Source of the DNA: Notospermus geniculatus
Taxonomy: Eukaryota; Nemertea; Pilidiophora; Heteronemertea; Lineidae
Reading direction: 5' to 3'
NCBI GenBank assembly: GCA_002633025.1
Contig: NMRB01000855.1
Span: 62,001-126,000 of the forward strand
Length of the DNA: 64,000 nt
Shown in pieces: positions 24,996 to 36,159 of the stretch. Below the pieces are notes generated by a model. It did no database searches. It saw only the letters and a program-made list of their open reading frames with translations, and was not told the DNA's origin. The number at the start of each line of letters is the position of its first letter. Positions within the stretch are counted from its first letter, which is position 1. Both the position numbers and the translations under genes were made by a program.

Positions 24996-25205
24996 TATTC
25001 AGGATACAATTTTTCTGGTACATTCCATTGAACGCCTCAAACTCCCAACATCCAAGAACAATGCCAACATTCTCAGCAATGCTAAATGACCGCCTGACAT
25101 TATTCTCCTCTGTTATTCAGGGTACAATTTTTATGAAACGCCCCAAAGAATGCCTCGAACTTCCAACATCCAAGAACGACTCCACGGTTCTCAGCAACGC
25201 CCAGG
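24996..25205. repeat. about 117 bp tandem duplication, 2 units
   Basis: TATTCAGGATACAATTTTTC and TATTCAGGGTACAATTTTTA each precede GAA(C/T)GCCTC(A/G)AACT(C/T)CCAACAT and CCAAGAAC. Old, diverged. Confidence 0.65.
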
Positions 25206-25549
25206 TCTCAAGAGGCCGATTGGATTTGTGACGAGGAGCATGGCTGAGCAGTTTTGACACCCCGCAGCACAAAAAGAGGTTTCCAACTCCCAAGGGTCCG
25301 ATACACTCTGGCCGATTCCGCAGAGCATGACAGCAACATCCGCTTCAAAGTGATCACCGTCACACTCTGGCAACAATGGGAACAAACGGACTTCCGAAAA
25401 TTAGCTCTGCTTTTCATCAAATCATGGGAGCAAAATAGATCTGATGAAATCACAGGGGTGGTTAAATGAAGAAGCCAACCATTGCACCCTGGAGCATACC
25501 AAACTTGTGTGATCTGCTGACTCCACTTTTGGGATGCTCTGCAGGTCTC
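25206..25549. other. holds a diverged dispersed repeat at 25300-25435
   Basis: GATACACTCTGGCC...GCTTTTCATCAAATCATGG resembles GATACACTCTGGTC...GCTTTTCATGAAATTATGG at 27437-27551. Similarity is patchy; the origin is unknown. Confidence 0.35.
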
Positions 25550-25830
25550 TCACATCACCATCACTCTGCAGCCTTCTCATTTGCTAGGAAGGGAGCCTGG
25601 GGGCCTACCACTTTTGAATATCCAGCAACTTCAGTTTTTTTGACCGTATCAGGCTCTGATGGTCGCCCACAACAGCATCAATCTTCTAAGTTGCTAGGGA
25701 GGCCACTGGGCCCACCGCTTCCAAGTGCCCACAAACTTCGGCTTTTCTGACCCTATCAAACTCTTACGGTCAGAAACACCAGCATCAATCTTGCAAAGAG
25801 GGCACTCCTTTTCATTTCTTCCACAAAGTG
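25550..25830. repeat. about 115 bp degenerate tandem repeat, 2.5 units
   Basis: CTTC..ATTTGCTAGGAAGGGAGCC and CTTCTAAGTTGCTAGGGAGG, followed by TTTTTTTGACCGTATCA and TTTTCTGACCCTATCA, mark the units. The final partial unit is AGCATCAATCTTGCAAAGAGG. The 94-codon forward ORF here is not convincing as a gene. Confidence 0.5.
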
Positions 25831-27172
25831 CACCACTTCTGTATTTTTCACCACGACATGCAATCAGACCCAGTGATTGTCACCGTTTGTCCATCCATCG
25901 TCGAGTGCGGGGAAAAGACATTCAGAGCAGACCAGGTAAACGAAATCTCCATGATTATTAATCCCACGATATTGACAAATCATAAATGTTGACACATCAG
26001 GAAACTGGCAGTTGGCAGATTTGAAATGACATCTCCTCAACGGAACGGGTATTGCAAAAAGACGCAGAAAAACGGCTTGGTCACCCTAGTGTCAATGCGT
26101 CTGCACGATTATTGGTCAGGTGCACATCTCACTCTGATTTTGTTATGTGTTGGATCATCTCGGCATCAGCAGACACAACCCTGTACTTGCTTTGCTGACA
26201 TGGATGAATTCAGAAGACACAAATTATCTTTTTGCTGAAGACTCCAATGAAATGAGACACAATTCCTCTTAGACAACTGGGAAAACTGAAAAGTTTAGGC
26301 CTCTTTCCATTCCCGAAGTCTTCTTGCCATCTTCTTTTACGGCGATTCCACTGTGGACTTCTGGACTCATATGACCGGTTCCCAATTCTTTCCCTGTGCT
26401 GCAGCCATATGGATGGACGACAAAACCACCAGTGAACTCAACGATCTGCTGCAGCTACAGAAGCTTAGCAATTTACAGACAGTATCTGATGTCGTAATGT
26501 GTACTTAACAAAGATGAACGAAACTGTGAAAGACTCAAAAACGCACATTGCCCGCGGGTTCAAAAAACACATCGGGATAAAAACTGAGAAATCAAGGTGT
26601 GTGGACATTTGCCGATTGACCAGGTGACAAGATATCTCCCTCCCCATTATGAAGAGTTGACTCAGACTATTCAACACCACTCGCTGCTGATGGCCGATTT
26701 TTCCTTTTTACGATGGATCAGCTGTGCTACTTAGTAATGAAGATGGACTGGTCAGTTAATCCCGAGACAAGGGGTCGGGCCATTTTTTACTCTCAACGGA
26801 TCTGACGCCCTGGGGTTAGTGCAAGTCAAGTTGGGAATAATCATGCAGGCATTGAATGCACCAGGGAGCAGCTAATGCCCAGAACGGAGGTCACCTGAAT
26901 CGGCATCCAATCCATTACTTGCGATGACTTGTGAACGTTGTGATGTCTATAGCGTTTAGCTTAAGTCGAGCATCATGATGACATCATCCATGCTGGTCAA
27001 CTCGCACAGAACAAGTCGCTTGACCTGGGGGGATTTGTCATGGACACAAGAAGCCACACAAGGGTATCATTGTTTGATAACGGTTATACACCCCAGAGGA
27101 GAAGGAGCTATAGTGTATGGTAGAAAATCTGTAGTGCAAGATCAGTATGGATACAATAGGATGACATGTTAA
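25831..27172. other. no supported gene
   Basis: Short ORFs without motifs. No repeat or splice-supported exon seen. Confidence 0.3.
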
Positions 27173-27224
27173 CTCTCTGCTTGGAGGAATTATACTGACA
27201 GTATAATTCCTCCAAGCTCTCTGC
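27173..27224. repeat. 37-bp perfect palindrome between 8-bp direct repeats
   Basis: CTTGGAGGAATTATACTG (27180-27197), one central A, and its exact reverse complement (27199-27216). CTCTCTGC is directly repeated at 27173-27180 and 27217-27224. This looks like a minimal insertion with an 8-bp target duplication. It could instead be an excision product or an assembly hairpin. Confidence 0.85.
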
Positions 27225-27635
27225 AACTGTGGTCTTGTGTGGTAGGCCTACATGGAGTCCACGAGGAAATGAAGCATGATATGAGCTGCAACCGATGTCA
27301 AAGAACACCACCAACTGCAAGGCCAACATTGACAATTATCAACAACGGAGGATGGACCCAAACATGAAAGACCAATTTTGGAACAACTGATGCACGTCTA
27401 CAATACAGACTTGATGTTTGAGGATGACCCTGGCTGATACACTCTGGTCCACGGACTGCGACAAGCAACTCTGTCCACAGCGACCACACAACCAAAATCT
27501 CCAACTGCACACACTTCCAAGCGTTGGCCATGCTTTTCATGAAATTATGGCCTAAAATAACCCTGGCGACAAACATGACAGATCCACTTAGAACAATATG
27601 CCTTCCAATGCTAAAAGGCAGTTTGTCTCCTCTAA
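27225..27635. other. open reverse-strand frame, not recognised
   Basis: A minus-strand 117-codon ORF (27298-27651) is Val-, Leu- and Ile-rich but runs into the adjacent MITE. The segment 27437-27551 is a diverged repeat shared with 25300-25435. I do not call a gene. Confidence 0.25.
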
Positions 27636-27745
27636 TGATCAGTGGAAGCATGGTTAACTGAAGTAACAGCTACACTCCACACTACAGTGTACTTGGTAAT
27701 ACATGATAGGGCTCTTACTTCAATCGAGCATGTCCCCACTGCTCA
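27636..27745. mobile_element. foldback MITE, family M2
   Basis: The left arm is TGATCAGTGGAAGCATGG then CTGAAGTAACAGC. The right arm inverted is TGAGCAGTGGGGACATG then ATTGAAGTAAGAGC. The centre contains ACTACAGTGTACTTGGT, shared in inverted form with the 2455 copy. Confidence 0.75.
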
Positions 27746-30700
27746 GATCTGGAGATACTGCCCTTTACCACAGGAGGGGCAGAAATGGTGCCCGTACAAT
27801 AGACATGTGGCTGACAAGGCATACATATGTGGTTGACTCATCTGCTCAAAGTGCACTTACATCCAGTCGGTCCACACCAATCTATAGAAAGCTACCGACT
27901 GACTCTATCAGCGAAGTATATAACGCTGATTGCTGTACTCCAAGCACGTGCTGAGTGAAAAAATATATCGATTCTATTCACCATTTTATTGAACATGCAT
28001 AAACTACTACTTGAAATTCAAGTCCCGAGTGCTCGGGAGAACTCGTATTATACCAATAACCATGGGAATATTGTCATCGGATCCAAATTGTTGCTGCATT
28101 CGATACAGCAAAAATTCATGCTGGTTTCACACTAACCTCGTTTGAATAAAATGCAATTCAAGGACAATATATTCATGAATTCATATTTCTACGAGGATTC
28201 CACCGCACTGAATGCTTGTAGGAGTAGCCGGGACAGTGCAACCAAGTGAAACCATCTGCCTGCTGGTGCATGTCTGGATATTTTGATGAGAAGAGTACAA
28301 TAGCAATGAAATCAAATGGTGTCTGGATGAAACATTTGCGAGTTGTGAGTTGCCCATGTTCTACTTTTCGGCGACTAGTTGTTGGAATGGACTGAGGCAT
28401 GGAAGACCCGCTGTCGACATGAGCGTGCTGTTCGAGGTAACTGCCAGTTGCTCTGAGTTCCTCTCAATCGCTGAAATGTCGACCTGCGTGTGGTGGTTTT
28501 TTGATCTGCGACGGATCCGTTGAGTTGCTTCAAGACGCAATGTCGAACTGTAAGCCCCTTAAGACACACACGTGTGTAGGCCATCAGTATCAAATGCAGC
28601 AAGAAACGCAGAAGTGTCAGGTGGCCTTTAGGACGATGGACTCATTAACTCAGCCTCCTAAAATGTGCCTGATTCCCTTTACAAGAAACCCAGATGATGG
28701 AATTGACAAAGGTTGATGCTGACGTCAGGTTTAGTTTTCTCATAAGTCTAATGAAATGCATCCAAATGGACTGCCTCGTGCAACAACACAGGAATACCCG
28801 ATGTGAAACAAAACGCTTCTGAAGGAAAATAGAATCCAGAATCATATTTCCCATTAGGGAGCACTACGAATTCTCAACATCGATATAAAATACATCATTG
28901 AATTTTTCCAATTCTCAACTCGGCTCTCTCTGATGGAACATCCCTGAGAATAACATGAATCCCGGAAACATTTCAGAAGCTTGAAATGTTTTTGCGGCGC
29001 TTTGAAAAATCATGAAACGATACGACTTTTTTTGTTTAAAAGCTATCGTGACTCTGGCTTACTCCGTCGAACGCAAAAGAGTCTCCAATAGCAACATGAT
29101 ATTTTCAATTAATATCACATTAATGTCTCTAACAATCGAGTTTTGATCATCAACTTCAAGGTCGGAGTGAAAATAATGAAGTGAACAGCTTTTAAAAAAT
29201 TAGCGTCTTCTGTAACGCAAATCCGAAGATCGGATTACTAAGATAAGAAACACACAGGGGGATTGAGTAACAGAATCCCAAGAAATGCACATTATTGTTT
29301 CTTTAAAGGGATTTTTAAAAGTAGCCAGGGACAAACTGAAATGCTCCACCTTTTGACCTTGGTAAATTCAAAGAGTAGGATAAAGCAACCTTGAGGAGTC
29401 ATCTTCTTTTGAAATGCTGTTGACAATTTTTGTTGGATGCCACTGTCACGAGTCTCTATGCCATATTCATAGTGTGCTGCTTCTTGCCAGTCAAGCTGAT
29501 CACCAGTCATCATCTGTGACGTGAACCAAACTTTGGGCTGTCAGAGTTGGATTTTCATAGCAAGTAAGCTGAGTTGGAACCTCAGCCATCCCCTGCCACT
29601 GTACCTCTATCCCTAAGACCTCCATTACACCCTGACCATGAACCAAACCCTAATCTTCCAAGGTGACAAGTGCCAATGTTCCCACTTTCCCTGTGGCACT
29701 CTCACGGACACTTCAAAGTTATTTACTGCAAGAGCTCAGGTAACTCAGACACCTGAGTCTAGTGGCGTCCACTCAACCACCCAACTCATGATATCTAATG
29801 GTTTATCCAAGTCCCTCTGCAACCAACTGTATCAGAAGTCGTGATTGCCCATATATACCCGTTCAACAGATCCATTTCCATTTTACAAGTCAGCACTAAT
29901 GGTCCTCTACCTGTTGAGTGTGAATGAATAGCATGACGGCTTGAAGGGGCTATTTGAGACCGTAATGGGCAGCGAGTCGACCTACGACACAGGTCTTCCA
30001 TTTCACCATTGACAATTATCAGATGATAAAGTAGCATTCGGTTGAACGTGGTTGCTGGCTAGATGTTGCAATCTGGAAGTAAAAAGTTCTGCATTTGTGT
30101 TGAAAGCCAACGGTAGATTGATGGACGATGTTGGAAAGACGTACCACTCAATCATAGAAAAGAGCATTCCATAACTCATAATATTTCAGTCAGGTAGGGC
30201 TAACCCTTCTTGTTCAAATGTCCAATATTGTAGCCTGAAACATGGCAAGGAGGGTGCAGCCTGGCCAGAACTTGTTGAGTTGTATTTTGACACACACTGT
30301 GTAGTGTTAGGCTCAGGCCTTCCACCTGGTGCCTGAGGTCATCTGCTATCTTGATTCCTTCTTCAAATTCCCTTTTTGGGAGCTCTTCAAATGTCTAGGC
30401 CCCTATGCTTGCAGGGAGCATGTTTGACAACTTGATGGTGAGATGAAATAGAATAGAGGTATCACTGAGATGCATAATGTGAAATAAACAATTGAAGATC
30501 TGATGTGTGTGTCATGTCTTTCTGTTCGGGACTTAGGCAAAGTTCCTCCCTCTCTACCATAACCAGACTGGAATCATGGTGAGCTGGTTACCCTTGGAGC
30601 ACTTAGGCAACTCGTAGCATAAACTTCCAGTTTTGCCAACCCTCTAGGATGTCTCTCTTTGAACGAAATGCCTGAATGGTCAGGGATATCGACGCTTACC

Positions 30701-31280
30701 AATATCGCCCCCGCATGAGAGAATACTCATTAAGCATAAACATATAGAAATACGCCAGATTTCGAAACGGTCAATAATTCTTTGAAGAAGGATCAAAATC
30801 TGTAATCTATCTTCAAAATACAGNGTCGACAGTGCCGATTTACGATTTTCAAAACGTCGAAAGCACTTTCCCAGATGACAACTAAACGCTCTACATTACA
30901 ACCTGTTTGATGTCACGGATGACAATTGAATCGAGAAACGATGAATGTCTCCAGCATGCTATCACCATTGAGTGCTATCACAGATGACACTAACTCAAAT
31001 AGCAACTACCCGATCAATGAACACCTACGCTTTCGTGACTGTGGATTTAAGAAGGGACATCATGTTCTCTACTCCATTCACGAGACTACGTTTTGAGCAA
31101 GTGGATTTCAAGTCTCTAAGCACGACCTGACTTTTTCACGCACATCCTGTCAGGGAGCTTCCATTAGCAAAAGCTGCCAGTGGCAATTTCAATGAAATGG
31201 ATAAACCTGCCAAATCCTTAAATCTTACAAAAACACGGTCTTCGTTGGAAAGGACTCACTAAAAGCTTTCCAATAAATAT
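27746..31280. other. long gene-poor stretch
   Basis: I find no recognisable protein, tRNA or clear repeat. Reverse ORFs at 28173-28400 and 28375-28602 overlap, and a CACACGCAG acceptor-like site exists near 28480 (minus), but a matching donor is not convincing. One isolated N is at 30824. Confidence 0.3.
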
Positions 31281-31540
31281 CCATATGATGGAAGGACTTG
31301 CTTTGCAATGAAGAATACCCATATGATGGAAGGACTTGCTTTGCAATGAAGAATACCTATGTGATGGAAGGACTTGCTTTGCAATGAAGAATACCCATAT
31401 GATGGAAGGACTTGCTTTGCAATGAAGAATACCTATGAGATGGAAGGACTTGCTTTGCAATGAAGAATACCTATGAGATGGAAGGACTTGCTTTGCAATG
31501 AAGAATACCTGAGATGGAAGGACTTGGAAAGCTTTCCAAT
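31281..31540. repeat. 38-bp minisatellite, about 6.5 copies
   Basis: The unit is ATGATGGAAGGACTTGCTTT then GCAATGAAGAATACCYAT, repeated almost without change from 31281. Both ends carry a variant unit in which the middle is replaced by GAAAGCTTTCCAATRAATA. Very high copy similarity implies recent expansion. ORFs on both strands reflect the repeat. Confidence 0.95.
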
Positions 31541-32734
31541 GAATACCTATATGATGAGTTCTGATGCCTTTATAGCTTTTTTATACCTTTTCATTTTCAA
31601 AAATATTGGCCTTTTACTTGGTATGAAAGTGTTTAACTACATGATATTTTGCACATGGTATTGCGTGATGCTGCCTGGAAATTGTGTGCTAAAGTGTGTG
31701 AGAGTTGATACAGCCGAACGCCAAGGGTTACGTGACACAGCCATAAACCATGTCATCAGCTAATCCTGAATGATTGCAGCTTCACCACAGCAGAATGAAA
31801 TTCCAGCACAATTTATATGAAGGCACTGGGCATGCTTGCTGAGGACTCTGCATCCATCTCTCTGGAAAGGTGATTGAGTGGGGAACAAACAATAATATGC
31901 CTGTCAGACACACTGATAGGCCATTGTCATATGTATTACCAGAGGAATGATGGATAGCACCAACGATATTGGTACTTAAACCAGCACTGCAGTTGTCAAA
32001 GACACATCCCAGTTGGATGATTCTATTGGGAGCAAGTCAAAGGAAGTATTTTGAAAGGAAATGATACAAATTTGCATCACAATCTGGAGAAGTGTGTGGA
32101 GGCCTTTATGTCACTATTCCAAACACAAGCTTTATGGATTTCCAGACAACAGAGAAACTGACAAGTGTTACATGAAGTTGCCATCTTCGTGGTAGGGGTC
32201 TGTCCCTTTGCGGGTCCCCAACCAACACTTTTTAGCCTGAGCAAGAGAATCTATCTCAAGCACAAATACCTCGCCTACCTCATGACCTGGACCAAATTTC
32301 AGCAGAAAGACTTACCTGAAAAGAAAGAAAATAGAAAGATTAAGTAATTTCATTGAATAGTTTATGACGAAACAAGTGGAGATGACTAGACCCGTGTCAA
32401 AAGAAGCATCCTGGAATCGGAACACAAATGGTTAACAACATTATGGACCTATTCCCAAGACTGTCTCTAATTCACTTCTGAAATATGCATACAAATTGTC
32501 TTAAGGTGTTCCCAGAGCAACTAATGAAAACGTCAAGAATGTGAATTACAGGAAAATTACATTAGGACGATATTCCTTGTGCATCTCGGTGGCAGTAAAG
32601 GACATAAATTACACAAAGCCTCTCGGTGCATAAGTAGAGGTTCTTTATCTTTCCAACTTCAAAGATGGAGGTGCTTACGTTGTGTCACCTTAAGTTTGAC
32701 AAGAATTGGAGTGCATTCACCTATCTGGAATAGC
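31541..32734. other. no supported gene
   Basis: Short ORFs only. No clear exon boundaries or repeats. Confidence 0.3.
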
Positions 32735-32842
32735 GATCAGTGGGAGCAAGGTTGAATGAAGTAATAGCGATATTCTACACTGAACTGCACTTGGCTGTAC
32801 AGAATACAGTTGTTACCGTGATCAAACACAGTCCCACTGATC
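32735..32842. mobile_element. foldback MITE, family M2
   Basis: The left arm is GATCAGTGGGAGCAAGG then TTGAATGAAGTAATAG. The right arm inverted is GATCAGTGGGACTGTG then GGTAACA. The outer 11 bases, GATCAGTGGGA, are a perfect match. Confidence 0.75.
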
Positions 32843-34299
32843 TTCATTGCCTTCCACAATACGAGGGCAGTTTCAAGTAGGTTGGTGATTCAGTACGAAC
32901 ATTACTTTTGCATTGAGAATAGGAAAGCAGTGTTTGCAATACACCTTGTACAGTCACATGATAGACAGCAAAACAATTGCGTATATAGTGTTCGTGACAA
33001 TTCGCTTTTAACAACCTCAAAGTTATTTAAAAACTTTTACAAAACAGATGACTGTCCATATCCGCCACTGAAAAGAAGACCAAACTGTTCCTTGTTGCTT
33101 GCATGATGTCCTAATGCATTTTTAGTGTAACATTCCCCTCCCCACTTGCGCGCAGTGTCAAACATTTGACAAAGAATTGGCAGGGTTACGCCGAGCTATT
33201 TAAGACTGTAATTACGGAAACAATGGTGAGTGCATCGGTAATGAATCAAAGAGCACACCGGAATTGATTGCTTCTGCGCCGTATGAGATCAGATCCAAGC
33301 TAGCCACAGATGAAAGAACAGTCCTAGTTCTGCACGCATTTTCTGCCTAATCAGTTGCCTCAATAACGGTATATCAGATATAATTGGCCCGAGATTAGCC
33401 ATATAGGGAGTCTATGTTATCAGGTATGTAGCATTGGTGGTTGACACTAGCAACCAGCAACTTTTATCCAAATATCTGAAGCACAACGGAAATGTTACAG
33501 ACTAGACCAAGGATTAAGTATCAGTTGTCCATAGTGAAGGAATATGGACAAGTGGGNTCACAATCAAATCATCCGTTGAGTAACCACTTCCACTGGGTTG
33601 AAAAACCTTCAGCAGCAACAGTTAGAAAGAACCATTTTCCCCAACCCCCAGATGAAAATTGAGGCAATGTTTGTCATTCCAAGCTCAAGTTCATCTCCCA
33701 AACCAATTTCACGATTACTTTTTATCACCTAATTATTCCCGTACCATTTACAACGAAAACTTTCCTAACAAGAATGGTTTCCCCGGGAGGTGACAGATAA
33801 ACCAACAATTAATGCCCGGCGGTCTTTACGGAGCAGAAGTCACATGTTTTTGCCATAGCCAATCAGAGAAAATGGACAACCAAACACCATCGTCACGGAC
33901 GCAAGCGTGCTCAAGCATGAAATACTCGTGTTTTTCTAGCGACCCAATCTCTATCAGAAAATGAGAGTTGATTGTATTAGGGGGAAAGATGGAATGTACA
34001 TTTTGGTAATCAAATAACGCTCATCATTTGGACACAATCCCAAAAAGCATCTAGCGCCAAGAATAAATCAATTATTTTAATGGATTTCCATAAGATACAT
34101 GAGTGGAATCTGATGTCCGGTCCATACAGAAATGACCAGAATTACCACAGACTTTGTACAGTAATTTACTGTCATTTTGGGATGGAATCGATGGCAGGCA
34201 AACGGCCACTCAGGACAAATGAGATTTTCCAGACTGGAAAGGTTTGGTCGCTGTAAGAACAAATCAGCCTCGTATTCTGTGAGGAGTTGTGCTCTGTAT
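32843..34299. other. no feature seen
   Basis: Apparently unique sequence. One isolated N is at 33557. Confidence 0.3.
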
Positions 34300-34590
34300 C
34301 TTGTAACCAGAACAGTCCTGTCCTGACTGGGTTGGTCCTGGCTGGGTTCACACCCCAGACTCCCACCCAGAATTGTCCTGGCTGGGTTCGGACACAAGAC
34401 TCCCAACCCCAAATAGTCCTGACTGGGTTCACACCCAAGACTCCCAACCGAGAACAGTCCTTAATTGATTTGGATACAAGGTTCCCAGAAGGGCCCTAGC
34501 TGGGTTTGGACAGAAAACTGCCAACCAAGAATGGTCCTGGCTGGATTCCGCCACAAGACTCTTAGCCGAGAACAGTCCTAACTGCATTTT
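34300..34590. repeat. about 42-bp minisatellite, about 7 copies
   Basis: The unit contains AGTCCTGGCTGGGTTC, then ACA..AAGACTCCCAACC, then GAGAA. Copies diverge toward the right end. The reverse-strand ORFs (34077-34412, 34172-34447) are open because 42 is a multiple of three, not because a protein is encoded. Confidence 0.85.
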
Positions 34591-35198
34591 TTCCATTGGC
34601 AGTGCATTTCTATCTTCTCAAGATGAGACAGACCCAAGCACACTATAAAGTTTCACCTCCAGTTGGAAATTATAATTCAACACAGAATTCAACCTATTCA
34701 ATCCATTCAAATGAAAAATCAATCATTTTTATGAAACGCGTCCACCTGAGACTTGAAATCAGATACACGCTGACTTGTCACGACGGCAAAATCTCAAAAA
34801 TTCATTGTGCAAGGAAAATGCAATAATAATGGATTATTTAATTAAAAAGTTGAGAACAAAAGATGGTTGGGAACTCTCCTGCATGGGTCTACCGAATGAA
34901 ACCCACCGACAACCAAAATGAAAGTCAATAATTCTTTCATGTGACAGAGATCGGCCATTGTGTAACCCTCTACTGATACACCAGTGGGTTATTGTCATTT
35001 AGTTTCATGGAAGATGATGTCGGGCACCAGCATGTCGTTACAATTTATTACCTTTCTTTGAAGTCTGACAGACTCTTCTTTCTAATTGAAAAGAAGCCAT
35101 ACGTATGACTTCAATGATGGATTATCAAGAGATAGGAGGAACCTGGACCTTCATTATCTTCACAGGTCAGAATGATGACTGACTGTCAAGATGAGGGA
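34591..35198. other. no feature seen
   Basis: AT-rich, no ORF with motifs. Confidence 0.3.
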
Positions 35199-35320
35199 CG
35201 GAACCATCCTCCCACAGCAGGGTTTTCACCTCGCTCCTCTTCATCCACTCACACAACTCTGTGTGCGAGTGTATGAACAGGCGCGAGACCAAGCCCTGCT
35301 ACTGGAGGATGGATGGAACA
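35199..35320. mobile_element. foldback MITE, family M1, copy 3
   Basis: The left arm is GAACCATCCTCCCACAGCAG followed by GGTTTTCACCTCGCTCC. The right arm inverted is CCATCCTCCAGTAGCAGGGC followed by TTGGTCTCGCGCC. It shares both arm texts with the copy at 21161 in opposite order. Confidence 0.75.
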
Positions 35321-36009
35321 AAACCAAGGATCAGAGTCATCATCTAGAGATAGGACAAGGAAAGAGGAAAGTGATGATTAGAGAAGAAGCCACCAAACTT
35401 GACAATAGGAACTTAATTTCACCCACATTTCCCAAAGGACCATGAACTGACCTCCACGGTGACCTAGTTACTCATTGGAGGAGACTAATGGACTTTGTTC
35501 AACTTCCGAAGGACATTTTGAAACTGTGATTCAAGATACTTCAAGATATGGCAGGAAGAAACCTTGTAAAAACTACTGATAATTGTCCATCAAAGAATGG
35601 TGCTGTCAAAAGTAGTAAACTCCTCCTTCATACATCTTGCCCTGACAAACAAGCCTTCCTATCACTCGTGTTCTCGCTCCTGAAGGGAGGGTAGTTCAAA
35701 GGATGAAGTGACCGTAGGCCTTGATATGTCAAGATGTCTGTGACAAGAAGAAAGGTTTGGGGTACGATCCGTACCTACAACTTCATTGGTGGGAGGGGCC
35801 AACATTTCCAGAGAGTGTGGTGCACTATCTCAACAGCTTAGATTAGAGTTTTCTCCAAAAAGTTGGCGATTGACCATTGTTGGTTTCCAGCTAGGCCACA
35901 AATTGCGGCAAGTCAAATGATATGAACGACTTCCCATAGTTTTCTCCAGTTGAGTTGCCCATGGAGAGCCAACTCGCACAAGAAAACACGCCCATACAGG
36001 AGCACATGA
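35321..36009. other. no supported gene
   Basis: No ORF with motifs or clear repeat. Confidence 0.3.
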
Positions 36010-36159
36010 AGGGCCGTATGTACCAAACGAAGATTATCTTGGACTCAGGTTGAGCCACAACTTTTCCATTGTCACATCATGCCCTGACAAACCTGAAGAA
36101 TTGAAAAGTTGAGGCTCAAGCTGAGTTCAAGATAATCTTCGTTTGGTGCATACGGCCCT
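36010..36159. mobile_element. foldback MITE, family M6
   Basis: AGGGCCGTATGTACCAAACG...AAGATTATCTTGGACTCAGG on the left is matched in inverse by AGGGCCGTATGCACCAAACG...AAGATAATCTTGAACTCAGC on the right. Arms are about 55-60 bp with a short loop of about 30 bp. A target duplication is uncertain (at most AA or GA). Confidence 0.85.

Noticed and set aside
27298-27651. hydrophobic 117-codon reverse ORF as a membrane protein
   Set aside because: It runs into the M2 MITE and overlaps a dispersed repeat; the hydrophobic stretches are short and irregular.
31281-31540. CRISPR-like array
   Set aside because: The 38-bp units are directly contiguous without unique spacers, and the DNA is eukaryotic in character; it is a minisatellite.
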